Below, in pieces: positions 1 through 8,070 of a stretch of DNA of 64,000 nt; within the stretch, counting starts at the first letter, position 1, and the number at the start of each line of letters is the position of its first letter. The notes under the pieces were generated by a model. The model ran no database searches and was not told the origin of the DNA. It was given only the letters and a program-made list of their open reading frames with translations. The stretch lies in the NCBI RefSeq assembly GCF_038562635.1, contig NZ_JBCFBO010000001.1, forward strand, positions 124,001-188,000, given 5' to 3'. Source of the stretch: Methanobacterium sp. Lineage in GTDB: Archaea > Methanobacteriota > Methanobacteria > Methanobacteriales > Methanobacteriaceae. A program made the position numbers and the translations under genes.

Positions 1-363
1 AGAAGAAGAGGCAAGCACTACCTTTTTAACATCGGTATTTTTTGCAGCCTCCAAAACTTTTAATGTCCCTGTTATATTGACTTTATTTGAAGTAAATGGA
101 TCATCTACACTTTTTTGAACGCTGGTAACGGCTGCCTCATGGAAAACATAATCTGCACCATCAAAAATTTCTTCTAAATTAATTGAAGTTATATCCCCCA
201 GTGTAGTGTCAATTTTAGAAATATTAAAGTGTTTTATATTTTCTATATTTCCAGTTGATTGATCATCAATAATAACGACCAGATTGTCTTCACTAAGTTT
301 TTCGACAAGATGTGATCCAATAAATCCGAGACCGCCTGTAACTACAACTTTTTTATTTTTCAT
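1..363 (-). CDS. NAD-dependent sugar epimerase/dehydratase, 5' part only
   Basis: The gene runs off the left edge, so only its first 121 codons are visible. The protein opens with a strand followed by the Rossmann motif GGLGFIGSHL, then an acidic turn (VVIIDD) and the segment DADYVFHEAA-like 'GADYVFHEAAVTSV', as in extended short-chain dehydrogenases such as UDP-glucose 4-epimerase. Those enzymes bind NAD(H) and act on nucleotide sugars for cell-surface glycans. The ATG at 363 is the start. The catalytic Tyr-x3-Lys lies outside the window, so the substrate cannot be told. Confidence 0.85.
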   Translation of the reverse strand, partial: MKNKKVVVTGGLGFIGSHLVEKLSEDNLVVIIDDQSTGNIENIKHFNISKIDTTLGDITSINLEEIFDGADYVFHEAAVTSVQKSVDDPFTSNKVNITGTLKVLEAAKNTDVKKVVLASSS

Positions 364-390
364 AGGTATTCCTCTATAAGATATTACTGT

Positions 391-831
391 TTAAACTGAA
401 CTTCGAGTTACACTCACGTTTAGATTAAGCGAACGATACACGTTTTGAGTATCAGGCAATTTATATAATAAAAATTTTACACTCTGGTTTCCAGCAGGAA
501 GATTAAATTTGAATGGAATTTCTTTTTGTTCACCATTTGTAAGGGTAATGCTTTCATTTTTTAAAATAGTTTGATTATTTTTTACCACTAACTGGTATGT
601 AGTATTTGCATATTCATGATTTACAATACCAATAATCATATTTCCACTTTCGCCGGCAGTTAAATTAGTTGGGTAATCACCTGCTTTTCCAGTAGGTCCT
701 AAAATATAAAATTCGGTGAATTTTTCGCCAGGTTGTGGAAAAACGACAATATAAATAGTTGCAACAACTGCAATGATAAGTGCAATAATTAAAATAATTG
801 ATAGTGGTTTATCCAAGTTAAATTTACTCAT
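391..831 (-). CDS. DUF1616-like membrane-anchored protein
   Basis: 146 residues. One N-terminal membrane segment (about residues 10-32, rich in Ile/Ala/Val) is followed by an extracytoplasmic beta-rich domain with repeated Asn-x-Thr/Ser sites and the phrase FYILGPTGKAGDYP. This matches the C-terminal region of archaeal DUF1616 proteins, which typically sit next to surface-polysaccharide genes. Here the neighbour is a sugar epimerase 27 bases downstream on the same strand. Function is unknown. It is shorter than full DUF1616 proteins, which carry more membrane helices, so it may be a stand-alone outer domain. Confidence 0.6.
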   Translation of the reverse strand: MSKFNLDKPLSIILIIALIIAVVATIYIVVFPQPGEKFTEFYILGPTGKAGDYPTNLTAGESGNMIIGIVNHEYANTTYQLVVKNNQTILKNESITLTNGEQKEIPFKFNLPAGNQSVKFLLYKLPDTQNVYRSLNLNVSVTRSSV

Positions 832-1345
832 ATATAATCTTCCTTCTTTGTGTGTGTTAAATTTATTCTATAAAATTGCTTATTTAAAAATTGTTTATTT
901 AAATTAGATCATATTTCTAGAATATTATTATTTTATTTGTTTTGATAATTATTTTTGTTTATTTTATACTAAATTTACATAATACTTTTTTCTATTTGTA
1001 TACATATATAGATTAAATTAATGATATATTAAAATAAGTATAGGGATATTTTGTGAAATTTTAAAAGTTATTGAACTTTAAAATCGGGCAAATTATAATA
1101 TCTAGAAAATCTTTAAGAATTCCTCCCTAGAAAAGTACAATGTATTTTACAGCCTTAATTTTTTAATTTATATTAGTGTTAGTACAATTATTTCAAATAT
1201 TTATGGTAAGATGATCTGAATCCATTGAATTAATAATTATGATTTAAGTGGAAATTCCCTGTTTTTAATATTGAAAAATGGAAAACCAGTATGATCTATA
1301 TGGAGATTTCCCATTTAATCTTACGAATTCATGATTTCAAAAACA

Positions 1346-1392
1346 TTTATATGGGATAAAAACATAATCTGGTTTGTCGGAACTATGTTTCC
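1346..1392 (+). promoter_or_regulatory. TATA box followed by NrpR-type operator palindrome
   Basis: TTTATATG at 1346-1353 fits an archaeal TATA box. GGAACTATGTTTCC at 1379-1392 is an exact GGAA-N6-TTCC palindrome, the operator form bound by the nitrogen repressor NrpR in methanogens. It begins about 26 bases after the end of the TATA box, near the expected transcription start, where NrpR operators can lie. An 8-base match is expected roughly once by chance in a window of this size, so the spacing to the TATA box is the main support. Confidence 0.4.
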
Positions 1393-1482
1393 TTATTCCG
1401 GTATGACGAACAACCATCGAAAAATTCACAAAAAGCAAAAAAAAGATAGAAATTATCTTGCTTTCGGCTTAAAACACAACCA
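1371..1482 (+). ncRNA. candidate small RNA or small-protein transcript
   Basis: Downstream of the TATA box, the less AT-rich stretch 1371-1415 can fold with GGTT pairing to AACC, GTC to GAC and GGAA to TTCC. The words ACAACCAT(C/T)GAA occur at 1409 and again near 1479. A 33-codon reading frame opens at ATG 1385 (basic, many His/Lys) and ends at 1486, but has no good ribosome binding site. Whether this is a non-coding RNA, a small ORF or part of an eha leader cannot be settled from sequence. Confidence 0.25.
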
Positions 1483-1691
1483 TTGAATGATACATTAAGA
1501 ATATATGGACTATATGCGGATGATGTTGTGAATATATCTTTAAATGTATATTTAAATTAAATAAACATTGTTAATTTGGATAATGGGAATATATTCAATT
1601 AAAATTAATTTGTTATGGTTAAATGATCCAATTAATGTTTTAACATCTAATGGAAAATGTGGCAAATTTGTGAATATGCTAATTTAAAATG

Positions 1692-1719
1692 ATTTTACAT
1701 CATATTGCCAATGTAAAAT
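1692..1719. promoter_or_regulatory. inverted repeat upstream of ehaA
   Basis: ATTTTACAT at 1692-1700 and ATGTAAAAT at 1711-1719 are perfect 9-base inverted repeats separated by 10 bases, about 130 bases before the ehaA start. This geometry suits a dimeric transcription factor. No regulator is known to me for this sequence. Confidence 0.35.
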
Positions 1720-1847
1720 TATTAATAAGTTCTATAGAAGAGGTATAATTTGTAAAAGCATTGATTGGAGAATTTAAGGTATGATTGTATTGAGTTGAAA
1801 GAAATTATTGTCATCATACGCTCTAATAAAAATGGGAAGGACTGAAA

Positions 1848-2198
1848 GTGAAAACATTTATATATTTAGTTGATCATCTTTTTATCATGATTATTCATGT
1901 TGATATTGTAACGGTGTTAAGTTATGTTCTCGCAGTAATATCTGCAATTATTGTAGGATTTATACTTAGACTTCCTTTACTTCCTGAAAGGCCAATGAGG
2001 GATTCATGGACAATAAGTATAATTTTTCCAACTATCATAATTGCACTGGGGTTATCTGCAATAGTTTTTGAGCTTGGATGGAATGGAATGATAGTGGGAA
2101 TTGTCATAGGAGTACTATCTGCATTAATTTCCAAATATTTACTTGAAAAAATTCTCCCACCACATACAGACCTGATTGGGGGTGAATCTGGTGAATGA
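1848..2198 (+). CDS. ehaA: EhaA, energy-converting hydrogenase A membrane subunit
   Basis: 116-residue hydrophobic protein with three predicted membrane segments and the loop LPLLPERPMRDSW. It is the first gene of the Eha operon, whose complex is thought to couple ion flow across the membrane to ferredoxin reduction by H2. The family assignment rests mostly on position and on the characteristic order of small membrane proteins after it. The GTG start is preceded by GGGAAGG at a spacing of seven. An internal ATG at 1887 would shorten the N-terminus but lacks a binding site. The 3' end overlaps ehaB by eight bases. Confidence 0.75.
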   Translation: MKTFIYLVDHLFIMIIHVDIVTVLSYVLAVISAIIVGFILRLPLLPERPMRDSWTISIIFPTIIIALGLSAIVFELGWNGMIVGIVIGVLSALISKYLLEKILPPHTDLIGGESGE

Positions 2199-2694
2199 GA
2201 TAATAGGAATTATAATAGCAGCAGTTCTATGCTGGTTTAACTTTGTACTTATAGATACCTGGATGGGCCTTCCTGAAAAACCCGGTGTCAAAGGTGCAGG
2301 TGTTATTGGAAGAGATGTAAAAAAAAGAGGTGGAGATCTATCGGGTGGATTCTTCCAGGGAAACATTGTATGCTCTCCTGATGCATCAGCAGGTACACTG
2401 TTAAGTGCTATAGCATGTTACCTTATAGGTATTCCTGCAGGTGGATTTGTCGCAGCTTTACTTGTATTTATTGGTAATAGACTTTGTGCAGACCCAGGAT
2501 ATGCTGGTACAACTGGTGCAATTACTATAATGATTATAATAGCTTTAACTTCATTTATTGGTATCTCTCCAGAGCAATTTATTATAGGTATGTTACTTGC
2601 AATTGTTACAATACAAGGACTAGATCACCCAAGAGCATCTAAATTACTTGGTAAAATTGCCAAAAAAATGGGAAGATATACAAACTTAACTTAA
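2191..2694 (+). CDS. ehaB: EhaB, energy-converting hydrogenase A membrane subunit
   Basis: 167 residues with several membrane segments and a hydrophilic central loop rich in Gly and Lys (ERDVKKRGGDLSG-like). GTG 2191 is chosen because GGGGGTGA lies six bases upstream; a TTG at 2176 is less likely. The protein has no known catalytic motif and is one of the ten non-conserved membrane subunits of Eha. Translation is probably coupled to ehaA through the overlap. Confidence 0.75.
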   Translation: MNEIIGIIIAAVLCWFNFVLIDTWMGLPEKPGVKGAGVIGRDVKKRGGDLSGGFFQGNIVCSPDASAGTLLSAIACYLIGIPAGGFVAALLVFIGNRLCADPGYAGTTGAITIMIIIALTSFIGISPEQFIIGMLLAIVTIQGLDHPRASKLLGKIAKKMGRYTNLT

Positions 2695-2747
2695 AACATC
2701 AAACTATAAAATAAATAAACTACAATATATTAAAAAGGTAGATAAAG

Positions 2748-2996
2748 ATGCTAATAGAGATTGCAGGGATTATAATTGTATTTATGGCTTTAAGAACTCT
2801 AATTGCCCGAGATAGAAGTGAAAGGATGCTCTATCTAAATGCGATGAGTTTTGGTATATCTGCACTTATTGCCCTTTATATACAGACTCCATTTGGAGCT
2901 ATAATTGCAATAACTTATTTTGTAGCTTCTACTATAAGTTCGAATGCAATTGCATATTCTATTGGAAGAATACAAGAGGAAATTACTGTTAAATAA
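2748..2996 (+). CDS. ehaC: EhaC, small membrane subunit of Eha
   Basis: 82 residues with three hydrophobic segments separated by short charged turns (ARDRSERM). It has the size and topology of small Mrp/NuoK-like membrane subunits and occupies the EhaC position. An AAGGTAG binding site lies 6-7 bases before ATG. The 53-base gap to ehaB is the longest among the first membrane genes. No catalytic residues are expected; its role is inferred to be part of the membrane arm. Confidence 0.75.
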   Translation: MLIEIAGIIIVFMALRTLIARDRSERMLYLNAMSFGISALIALYIQTPFGAIIAITYFVASTISSNAIAYSIGRIQEEITVK

Positions 2997-3014
2997 TTTA
3001 AAATCGGTGGAATA

Positions 3015-3302
3015 ATGGCTATCGTAGATTTCATAAATATATCAACAGTATCGGCTGCCGTAGCTTTGATTGGGTCAGCTGGTATAATATTACTCCCAAA
3101 GCCTGTTGATAAAGTGATAATGTTTACTCTGCTTCAGGGAGGTTTTATAGGGATGATAGTAGCAGCGAAATACTTGGATGTTGCAGTAGCTGTTGCATTA
3201 TTCGATCCAATTTCAACAGTTATCCTTTTAATTGGTATTATAAAACTCAATGATGTAAGACGAAAAAAACTAGAAGCCCAGGAGGAATCGAACATTGCTT
3301 GA
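3015..3302 (+). CDS. ehaD: EhaD, small membrane subunit of Eha
   Basis: 95 residues, three membrane segments and a Lys/Arg/Glu-rich tail. Preceded by GGTGGAA. It overlaps the start of ehaE by eight bases, so the two are likely co-translated. Its size and topology recall MnhC/NuoK-type subunits of cation antiporters, but this is by shape only. Named by order in the operon. Confidence 0.75.
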   Translation: MAIVDFINISTVSAAVALIGSAGIILLPKPVDKVIMFTLLQGGFIGMIVAAKYLDVAVAVALFDPISTVILLIGIIKLNDVRRKKLEAQEESNIA

Positions 3303-3555
3303 TATTTACATATGGTTTTATACAGGCTGTGCACTGGTAATACTGGGCAGCATTGCAACAGTTATTGGTCCTGGGGTTAAAGACCCAATAGTAAGGACAT
3401 TAAATACAGAAGTAGCTGCAGTGGGAGTTTCAATGATACTTTTGACTTACAATCATACTATAGCGCTTCTTACATTCGTTGCAGCAACTGTTATAATGAC
3501 TATGATCCTTTTGAGGGCAATTGTAAGGCTTGAGGAAATGGGGGCTAAGGTATGA
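3295..3555 (+). CDS. ehaE: EhaE, small membrane subunit of Eha
   Basis: 86 residues and three hydrophobic segments, with the conserved-looking phrase GPGVKDPIVRTLNTEVAAVG between helices one and two. The TTG start is decided by GGAGG at 3281-3285, nine bases upstream inside ehaD. It ends in an ATGA overlap with ehaF. The loop resembles that of MnhG/MbhC-type antiporter subunits, which supports an ion-translocating membrane arm, but that is inference. Confidence 0.75.
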   Translation: MLDIYIWFYTGCALVILGSIATVIGPGVKDPIVRTLNTEVAAVGVSMILLTYNHTIALLTFVAATVIMTMILLRAIVRLEEMGAKV

Positions 3556-4064
3556 GAAGCATAGGAAGGCTTTTAAATGATCTTGCAAACCCGGATAATA
3601 TTCCGAGGTTTTTTTCCTTAGTGCTGGGAATTGTGCTTATAGTAGGTTTTGTAATGCCATTTGCATTAAATGACCATCAAATTTATCCAAGACCTGAACC
3701 TCAAAGCCAGATTAATTCAGGTGATCCGCTGGCACCTTATGACCGTGGTGGTACTGTAATTGCAGATTGGGGCCTTAATGGTAACTTCCTTTTACAGCCA
3801 GGTATTGTTAAATCGCAATACCCACAGTTTTCGGTAAACTCAGGCAAAGTAACAGGATATCTGTCTCCAATGGCATTATCAGTTAAAAATACAACATTAT
3901 ATTATGGTACTTCAATTTATTCATCTCCTGGTGGGTTAATAGATGAAATACTCTACTACTCAAGGGGTTTCGATACAATTCTTGAGTCCAGTATCTTGAT
4001 GATGGCATTTGTAATTGCTTCATTTATAGCACTTCAATTTACAATGAGGAGGGAAGAAGAATGA
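3552..4064 (+). CDS. ehaF: EhaF, membrane subunit of Eha
   Basis: 170 residues. One membrane helix near residues 20-38, a long extracytoplasmic-type loop of about 100 residues, and a C-terminal helix before a basic end. This helix-loop-helix layout differs from the other small Eha subunits and suggests a domain on the outer face. Joined to ehaE and ehaG by ATGA overlaps at both ends. No motif gives a function beyond membership of the complex. Confidence 0.75.
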   Translation: MRSIGRLLNDLANPDNIPRFFSLVLGIVLIVGFVMPFALNDHQIYPRPEPQSQINSGDPLAPYDRGGTVIADWGLNGNFLLQPGIVKSQYPQFSVNSGKVTGYLSPMALSVKNTTLYYGTSIYSSPGGLIDEILYYSRGFDTILESSILMMAFVIASFIALQFTMRREEE

Positions 4065-4747
4065 CCGGTGCTGAAGTTTTAGTTCCAAGTGTTGTTTCCC
4101 CTTTGGTAGTTTCACTTTACCAACCGGCCATACTGGTTGGTTTATTAACCGGTTTTATAGGCCTTCTTGGAATAGCCTTTAAAAAAGGTGATTTAACTGC
4201 TCTTATACTTACAGACATTGTAGGATTTGCAATGTTAATTATAGTTGCAGCAGTTGCAACTGATTTGGCGGAAGCGCTTATACTTCCGGGACTTGTAGTC
4301 GAACTTGCTGAAATCCTTGCGATTTCAGAAGTCCTTATGAGCAGAGAAATGAGAAAAACAGGAAAAAATGTTGATTTGATTCCACTTCCACTTTCACTGG
4401 ATATGGAAATTTTAGAAACTGCACCTGCTTTCCTTGCAATAATACTTATAGCTTATGGGGCATTTCTAAGCGGATTTACAGGAGGGGCCGTTGCAGGAAC
4501 AGGAATATTGTTTTACGTCCTTTCTAAAACAATTAGAGGAGTCCCTTCATCTATATGGGAAGGAGTTGCAGGAATATCTGGAGTGGCATGGGTACTCTGG
4601 TTAATAGGTTTCCTCATGTTCTTTGTTACCCCTCAATACTGGTTACTCGCTCTATTCTTGTCAGCATTTGGAGTGTTGATAAAGGTAGCATCTAAAGTTG
4701 GACTTATAGGTGTTTTGGGTAGAGAAGAATTTAAGAGAGAAAAATAA
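4061..4747 (+). CDS. ehaG: EhaG, membrane subunit of Eha
   Basis: 228 residues with about six or seven membrane segments. Conserved-looking acidic residues lie inside or beside helices (for example in DLAEALILPGLVVELAEILAISEV), a pattern expected of ion-channel subunits. It starts in an ATGA overlap with ehaF. One of the lineage-specific membrane subunits of Eha; its exact part in ion transfer is unknown. Confidence 0.75.
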   Translation: MTGAEVLVPSVVSPLVVSLYQPAILVGLLTGFIGLLGIAFKKGDLTALILTDIVGFAMLIIVAAVATDLAEALILPGLVVELAEILAISEVLMSREMRKTGKNVDLIPLPLSLDMEILETAPAFLAIILIAYGAFLSGFTGGAVAGTGILFYVLSKTIRGVPSSIWEGVAGISGVAWVLWLIGFLMFFVTPQYWLLALFLSAFGVLIKVASKVGLIGVLGREEFKREK

Positions 4748-4785
4748 TTATGATTCATACTTAAAATGATTTGGAGCAAATAAAA

Positions 4786-5466
4786 ATGGATATAGCAACA
4801 TTAGGTGGGCAATTATTTGGTTACATACCTTTAGGAGATATTGTGCTTTACTTTACCCCATTTAATCTGTTCCTATTTGGTGGAGCACTCCTGTTTACAT
4901 TTCTTATAGCTGTAAGTAATACAGAGACCCAGGTAGAAGCTAGATTTGGTTCTCTTGAAGATAGGGAAGTAAAAGTAGATAAAGATGAATTTAAAGTAAG
5001 GAGATTTCTTGCGATAATATGTGGTCTTGCAACTGCAGGTGCTATGATAACAGGAGACCTTTTCAACTTTACATTATTCGTTGCATTAATTGGTATAGTA
5101 AATATCGGATTGGTAGGCGCTGTTAAAATGGTGGATGTTTTAGATTCAGCATTCCAGTACGGTATAATTGCCATGATTGCATCCCTTCCTTTATTTGGAG
5201 GAGCAGCAACAATTTTAGCTGCAACAGGTACTTTAAGTTTGATAGAAATTTCTCACTTGAGTTTGGTGACACCAATGGTACAATTTGCATCGGTACTGCT
5301 CTTAATGGGTATTGCGGGTGAGACTGGTATAGCTCCATTTTATGCAACAAAAGCTGAAATGTTTAGAACTCCCGGTTCACCGTTTTTAGTTATAATACAT
5401 TTAAGTTCATTACTTGTAATTGTAAGGGCAATTGAAATATTGCTGCTTATCAACAAACCATTTTAA
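4786..5466 (+). CDS. ehaH: EhaH, antiporter-like conserved membrane subunit
   Basis: 226 residues, about six helices. EhaH is one of the two membrane subunits conserved between Eha, Ehb and formate hydrogenlyase, related to NuoL/M/N and Mrp antiporter proteins. The segments GDLFNFTLFVALIGIVNIGLV and GIAGETGIAPFYATKAEMFRTPGSP look like the proton-channel core with a lysine in a broken helix. It is much shorter than NuoM-type proteins. ATG 4786 is preferred over TTG 4771 because TTGGAG provides the binding site. Confidence 0.8.
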   Translation: MDIATLGGQLFGYIPLGDIVLYFTPFNLFLFGGALLFTFLIAVSNTETQVEARFGSLEDREVKVDKDEFKVRRFLAIICGLATAGAMITGDLFNFTLFVALIGIVNIGLVGAVKMVDVLDSAFQYGIIAMIASLPLFGGAATILAATGTLSLIEISHLSLVTPMVQFASVLLLMGIAGETGIAPFYATKAEMFRTPGSPFLVIIHLSSLLVIVRAIEILLLINKPF

Positions 5467-5486
5467 AAGATTTATCAGGTGAAATA

Positions 5487-5702
5487 ATGAATAAAATGAG
5501 TATAATAAGCTCAATAGTATTAATAATTTCTGTAGGGAGTATAATATACGCATTGATATTTAATCCTGCAGATTGGATAGTCTATGGAATTTCAATTATA
5601 TTTATCCCATTGGGCGTACTCTCATTTGGACTAATAATCATGGCAAAAGCCAGAGAAGAAGAGAAAGAAGATAGAAGGAAGGAACCCTTCATCGGATATT
5701 AA
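5487..5702 (+). CDS. ehaI: EhaI, small membrane subunit of Eha
   Basis: 71 residues with two membrane segments and a very charged C-terminus (KAREEEKEDRRKE), so the tail probably faces the cytoplasm. Preceded by CAGGTGAAATA. Lies between the two conserved ion-channel subunits EhaH and EhaJ. No motif known. Confidence 0.75.
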   Translation: MNKMSIISSIVLIISVGSIIYALIFNPADWIVYGISIIFIPLGVLSFGLIIMAKAREEEKEDRRKEPFIGY

Positions 5703-5726
5703 TAATCAATTTCAATCGGTGATCAG

Positions 5727-6590
5727 ATGAATTTAATGGCAAATATCCTACTAAACGTCCTTATTGCATTCTTAATTGGAAGCTTGCTTCTAGGATTATA
5801 CAGGAAAGTGGTGGCTAGAGTACAGACTAGGCCTGGCCCTCCAATAATCCAGTACCTTTTACATTTACTTAAATTTTATATTAAAGAATCATCATTTACT
5901 AAAACGGCTGCAATGCCTTTTTATCTAGGAATAGCTAGTATTATGATGGTTATATGGATAACTGCAGTAATAGTGGGGCCAGTGGTTCAAGGATCACTTT
6001 TAATCATATTTGCCGTATATGCTCTTCATAAAATAGTGGAACACAATGCCGGATCCTCTTCAGGCTCGCCGTATGGTAAATTAAGCTGTGTCAGGGCAGT
6101 ATATTCAGCAGCAGCAGAAGTGCCTCTCTTCTCGGTCCTTGTTATTATTTACCTTAAAACAGGATCTATGGGAATTGCAGATATAATAAATTATCAGGCT
6201 GTTCATGGACCTTTGCTTTACAGTATACCACTAGCAGCCGCAATGTTTTTCGTGCTTATAGTATCAAAAGCGCAATATACTCCATTTTCAATAACTAAAG
6301 GAAAAGATATAGTATCGGGATATGAAACTGAACACTACGGATTACTACGAGGATATCTAATGATATCTGAGGCCCTTATGTGGTATATGTTACTATGGGT
6401 ATTTTTAATAGTATTCTTTGGAGTATTAAGTCCTTTATGGCTTATAATAGGAATGATAATAATGACAGTAGGAATAGCGTTTATAAGTGCTACTACACCA
6501 CTTTTAAACCCTAACCACTCTGTAGTACTGCAGATAATATTTGCAGCAATAGGAATTATAGGTTCAATATTACTCATGAATGTGATTTAG
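5727..6590 (+). CDS. ehaJ: EhaJ, NuoH/HycD-like membrane subunit
   Basis: 287 residues, about eight helices. The N-terminal phrase ARVQTRPGPP is the hallmark of the NuoH/HycD family, which joins the hydrogenase module to the membrane arm. A charged cytoplasmic loop follows around residues 195-215 (KGKDIVSGYETEHYG), like the quinone-site loop of NuoH where acidic residues pass ions. The GGTGATC site before ATG fixes the start. Family assignment is strong. Confidence 0.9.
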   Translation: MNLMANILLNVLIAFLIGSLLLGLYRKVVARVQTRPGPPIIQYLLHLLKFYIKESSFTKTAAMPFYLGIASIMMVIWITAVIVGPVVQGSLLIIFAVYALHKIVEHNAGSSSGSPYGKLSCVRAVYSAAAEVPLFSVLVIIYLKTGSMGIADIINYQAVHGPLLYSIPLAAAMFFVLIVSKAQYTPFSITKGKDIVSGYETEHYGLLRGYLMISEALMWYMLLWVFLIVFFGVLSPLWLIIGMIIMTVGIAFISATTPLLNPNHSVVLQIIFAAIGIIGSILLMNVI

Positions 6591-6628
6591 TTAATAAATA
6601 AAATATTTTCATAGGAGAATAAAAAAAA

Positions 6629-6886
6629 ATGATGAAAGAACAGGATACGCTCTTCTTAATGGCTCTTGTTGGAGTAGGGGCCATAATAATGAGTATACTT
6701 GCTGTATTTGAACAGTGGATTATCGTAGCACCTTTAACAATTGCTGTAGTTATTCTGGCATTTCTTCTTCTATACCAGAATAGACACAAATTTGCTCATC
6801 TTGCAGAGTCTCTTGAAAAAGGAGCTTTTATTGTAGCCCTTATATTGTTTATATTATCATTTATATACCTTTATAAACCTGCCTGA
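6629..6886 (+). CDS. ehaK: EhaK, small membrane subunit of Eha
   Basis: 85 residues, three hydrophobic stretches with one basic loop (YQNRHKFAHLAESLEKG). Two adjacent ATG codons at 6629 and 6632 follow AGGAG at a rather wide spacing of 11 or 14. Lies between ehaJ and ehaL with short gaps. Function within the complex is unknown. Confidence 0.75.
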   Translation: MMKEQDTLFLMALVGVGAIIMSILAVFEQWIIVAPLTIAVVILAFLLLYQNRHKFAHLAESLEKGAFIVALILFILSFIYLYKPA

Positions 6887-6897
6887 CTGGTGATATC

Positions 6898-7221
6898 ATG
6901 GATTTAATAATTTATCTTATATATATACTTTCATTTGTAATTGGGATGATTGTAGGGCTTTTACTTAGTTATAAAAAGTATACTGAACCTTTCGTTAGCA
7001 AAAATATTGATCTGGTGGCCCTTGTAATCTCAATTATAGGATGGATATTGTTCTTAAATAGTCAATTTATTGCGCTAATTCCACAATATATTTCGATTAC
7101 AGTAGGTCTGTTCTTTGTGGCTACTGTACTTGGAATGAGACCTGGATATGGAAGATATGAATTAGCAATTGGATTTATAGTATCTGGCCTAATTTGGCTT
7201 GTAGGGATGGTCCTTTTATGA
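6898..7221 (+). CDS. ehaL: EhaL, small membrane subunit of Eha
   Basis: 107 residues and three or four membrane helices, including GMRPGYGRYELAIGF between the last two. A GGTGAT site lies directly before ATG. Ends in an ATGA overlap with ehaM, the first soluble subunit. No known motif; assigned by position. Confidence 0.75.
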   Translation: MDLIIYLIYILSFVIGMIVGLLLSYKKYTEPFVSKNIDLVALVISIIGWILFLNSQFIALIPQYISITVGLFFVATVLGMRPGYGRYELAIGFIVSGLIWLVGMVLL

Positions 7222-7616
7222 ATAGTGATTTAAAAGAAAAAAGTGAATCATTAATGGAACTGATGAAAGGGAGAATATTAAACAGTTACAGATGGCAGGA
7301 AGATATAATAAAGCCATTTTCAAAGGAAATGGGTATTACTCCCAAAGAATTAGAAAAAATTTTAATGAGACGATTAGACATGTCAAGCCTTGAAGCTTTA
7401 CATCCGCGCTTTGAATCGTCTAGATATAGTTGTATACTTAATAAAATACATTCAGACCTGCAAATTTGCTGGCTTTCTGATGTAATGGAGATTATATCAA
7501 AGGAAGACGCTGATGCAATAAAAGATAAAATTGCAAAAGAAGTTATTAATGGTAAATCTTATGAAGATGCCATAGTTGATGGTAAAAAAGAATTGATTGA
7601 ATATCTTATGAGGTAA
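7218..7616 (+). CDS. ehaM: EhaM, hydrophilic subunit of Eha
   Basis: 132 residues, soluble, largely helical, with a single Cys pair well separated (SRYSCILNKIHSDLQICW). It is one of the four hydrophilic subunits with no counterpart in other hydrogenases. ATG 7218 in the overlap with ehaL is the likely start; an upstream TTG at 7194 is not supported by a binding site. It may help dock the small subunit encoded next. Confidence 0.75.
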   Translation: MNSDLKEKSESLMELMKGRILNSYRWQEDIIKPFSKEMGITPKELEKILMRRLDMSSLEALHPRFESSRYSCILNKIHSDLQICWLSDVMEIISKEDADAIKDKIAKEVINGKSYEDAIVDGKKELIEYLMR

Positions 7617-7620
7617 AGAA

Positions 7621-8070
7621 ATGTTAGATGCGCTTAAAGATATCGTAAGGAAAAGCTCTATTCACGCCTGTCTTATAAATACTGGGGGATGTAATGGGTG
7701 TGATATTGAAATAGTTGCCCTTTTATCTCCTCGTTATGATTTAGAACAGTATGGGATTTATTTCCACAATAATCCAAGAGAAGCTGATGTAATTTTAGTT
7801 ACAGGACCAGTAGCAGAGCAGTGGAAAGAAAATCTACAACGACTTTATGCTAAAGCTCCAAACCCTAAGATAGTGGTTGCAATTGGAGCATGCCCACTTT
7901 CAGGAAACGTTTATAATCAGGAAGGTAGTGCAATATACCCTCCTCTTCACGATTTTATTCCAGTGGATGCATCAGTTCCAGGATGCCCACCAAGACCAAC
8001 AGAAATATTAAAGGCCCTTCTGGCAGTTGGTCCCGATGCAATAGCAGCCAAAGGGAGGCAAAGTAAATGA
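7621..8070 (+). CDS. ehaN: EhaN, [NiFe] hydrogenase small subunit
   Basis: 149 residues. NuoB-like small subunit that carries the proximal [4Fe-4S] cluster and passes electrons between the NiFe site and the polyferredoxins. Likely cluster ligands are Cys24 and Cys27 (GGCNGCD), Cys91 (GACPLSG) and Cys122 (PGCPPRP). It lacks a Tat signal and the longer C-terminal part of uptake hydrogenase small subunits, as expected for the energy-converting group. Four bases separate it from ehaM, and it overlaps ehaO by four bases. Confidence 0.92.
   Translation: MLDALKDIVRKSSIHACLINTGGCNGCDIEIVALLSPRYDLEQYGIYFHNNPREADVILVTGPVAEQWKENLQRLYAKAPNPKIVVAIGACPLSGNVYNQEGSAIYPPLHDFIPVDASVPGCPPRPTEILKALLAVGPDAIAAKGRQSK

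Larger units (their letters stand above)
832..1847. other. long gene-free region upstream of the eha operon
   Basis: About 1 kb of AT-rich DNA between divergent transcription units. No convincing ORF of normal size is present. It holds a TATA-like box followed by a GGAA-N6-TTCC palindrome and a foldable segment (1346-1482), and an inverted repeat at 1692-1719. The stretch 832-1320 shows only AT-rich sequence, probably including the promoter of the leftward genes. Confidence 0.6.
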
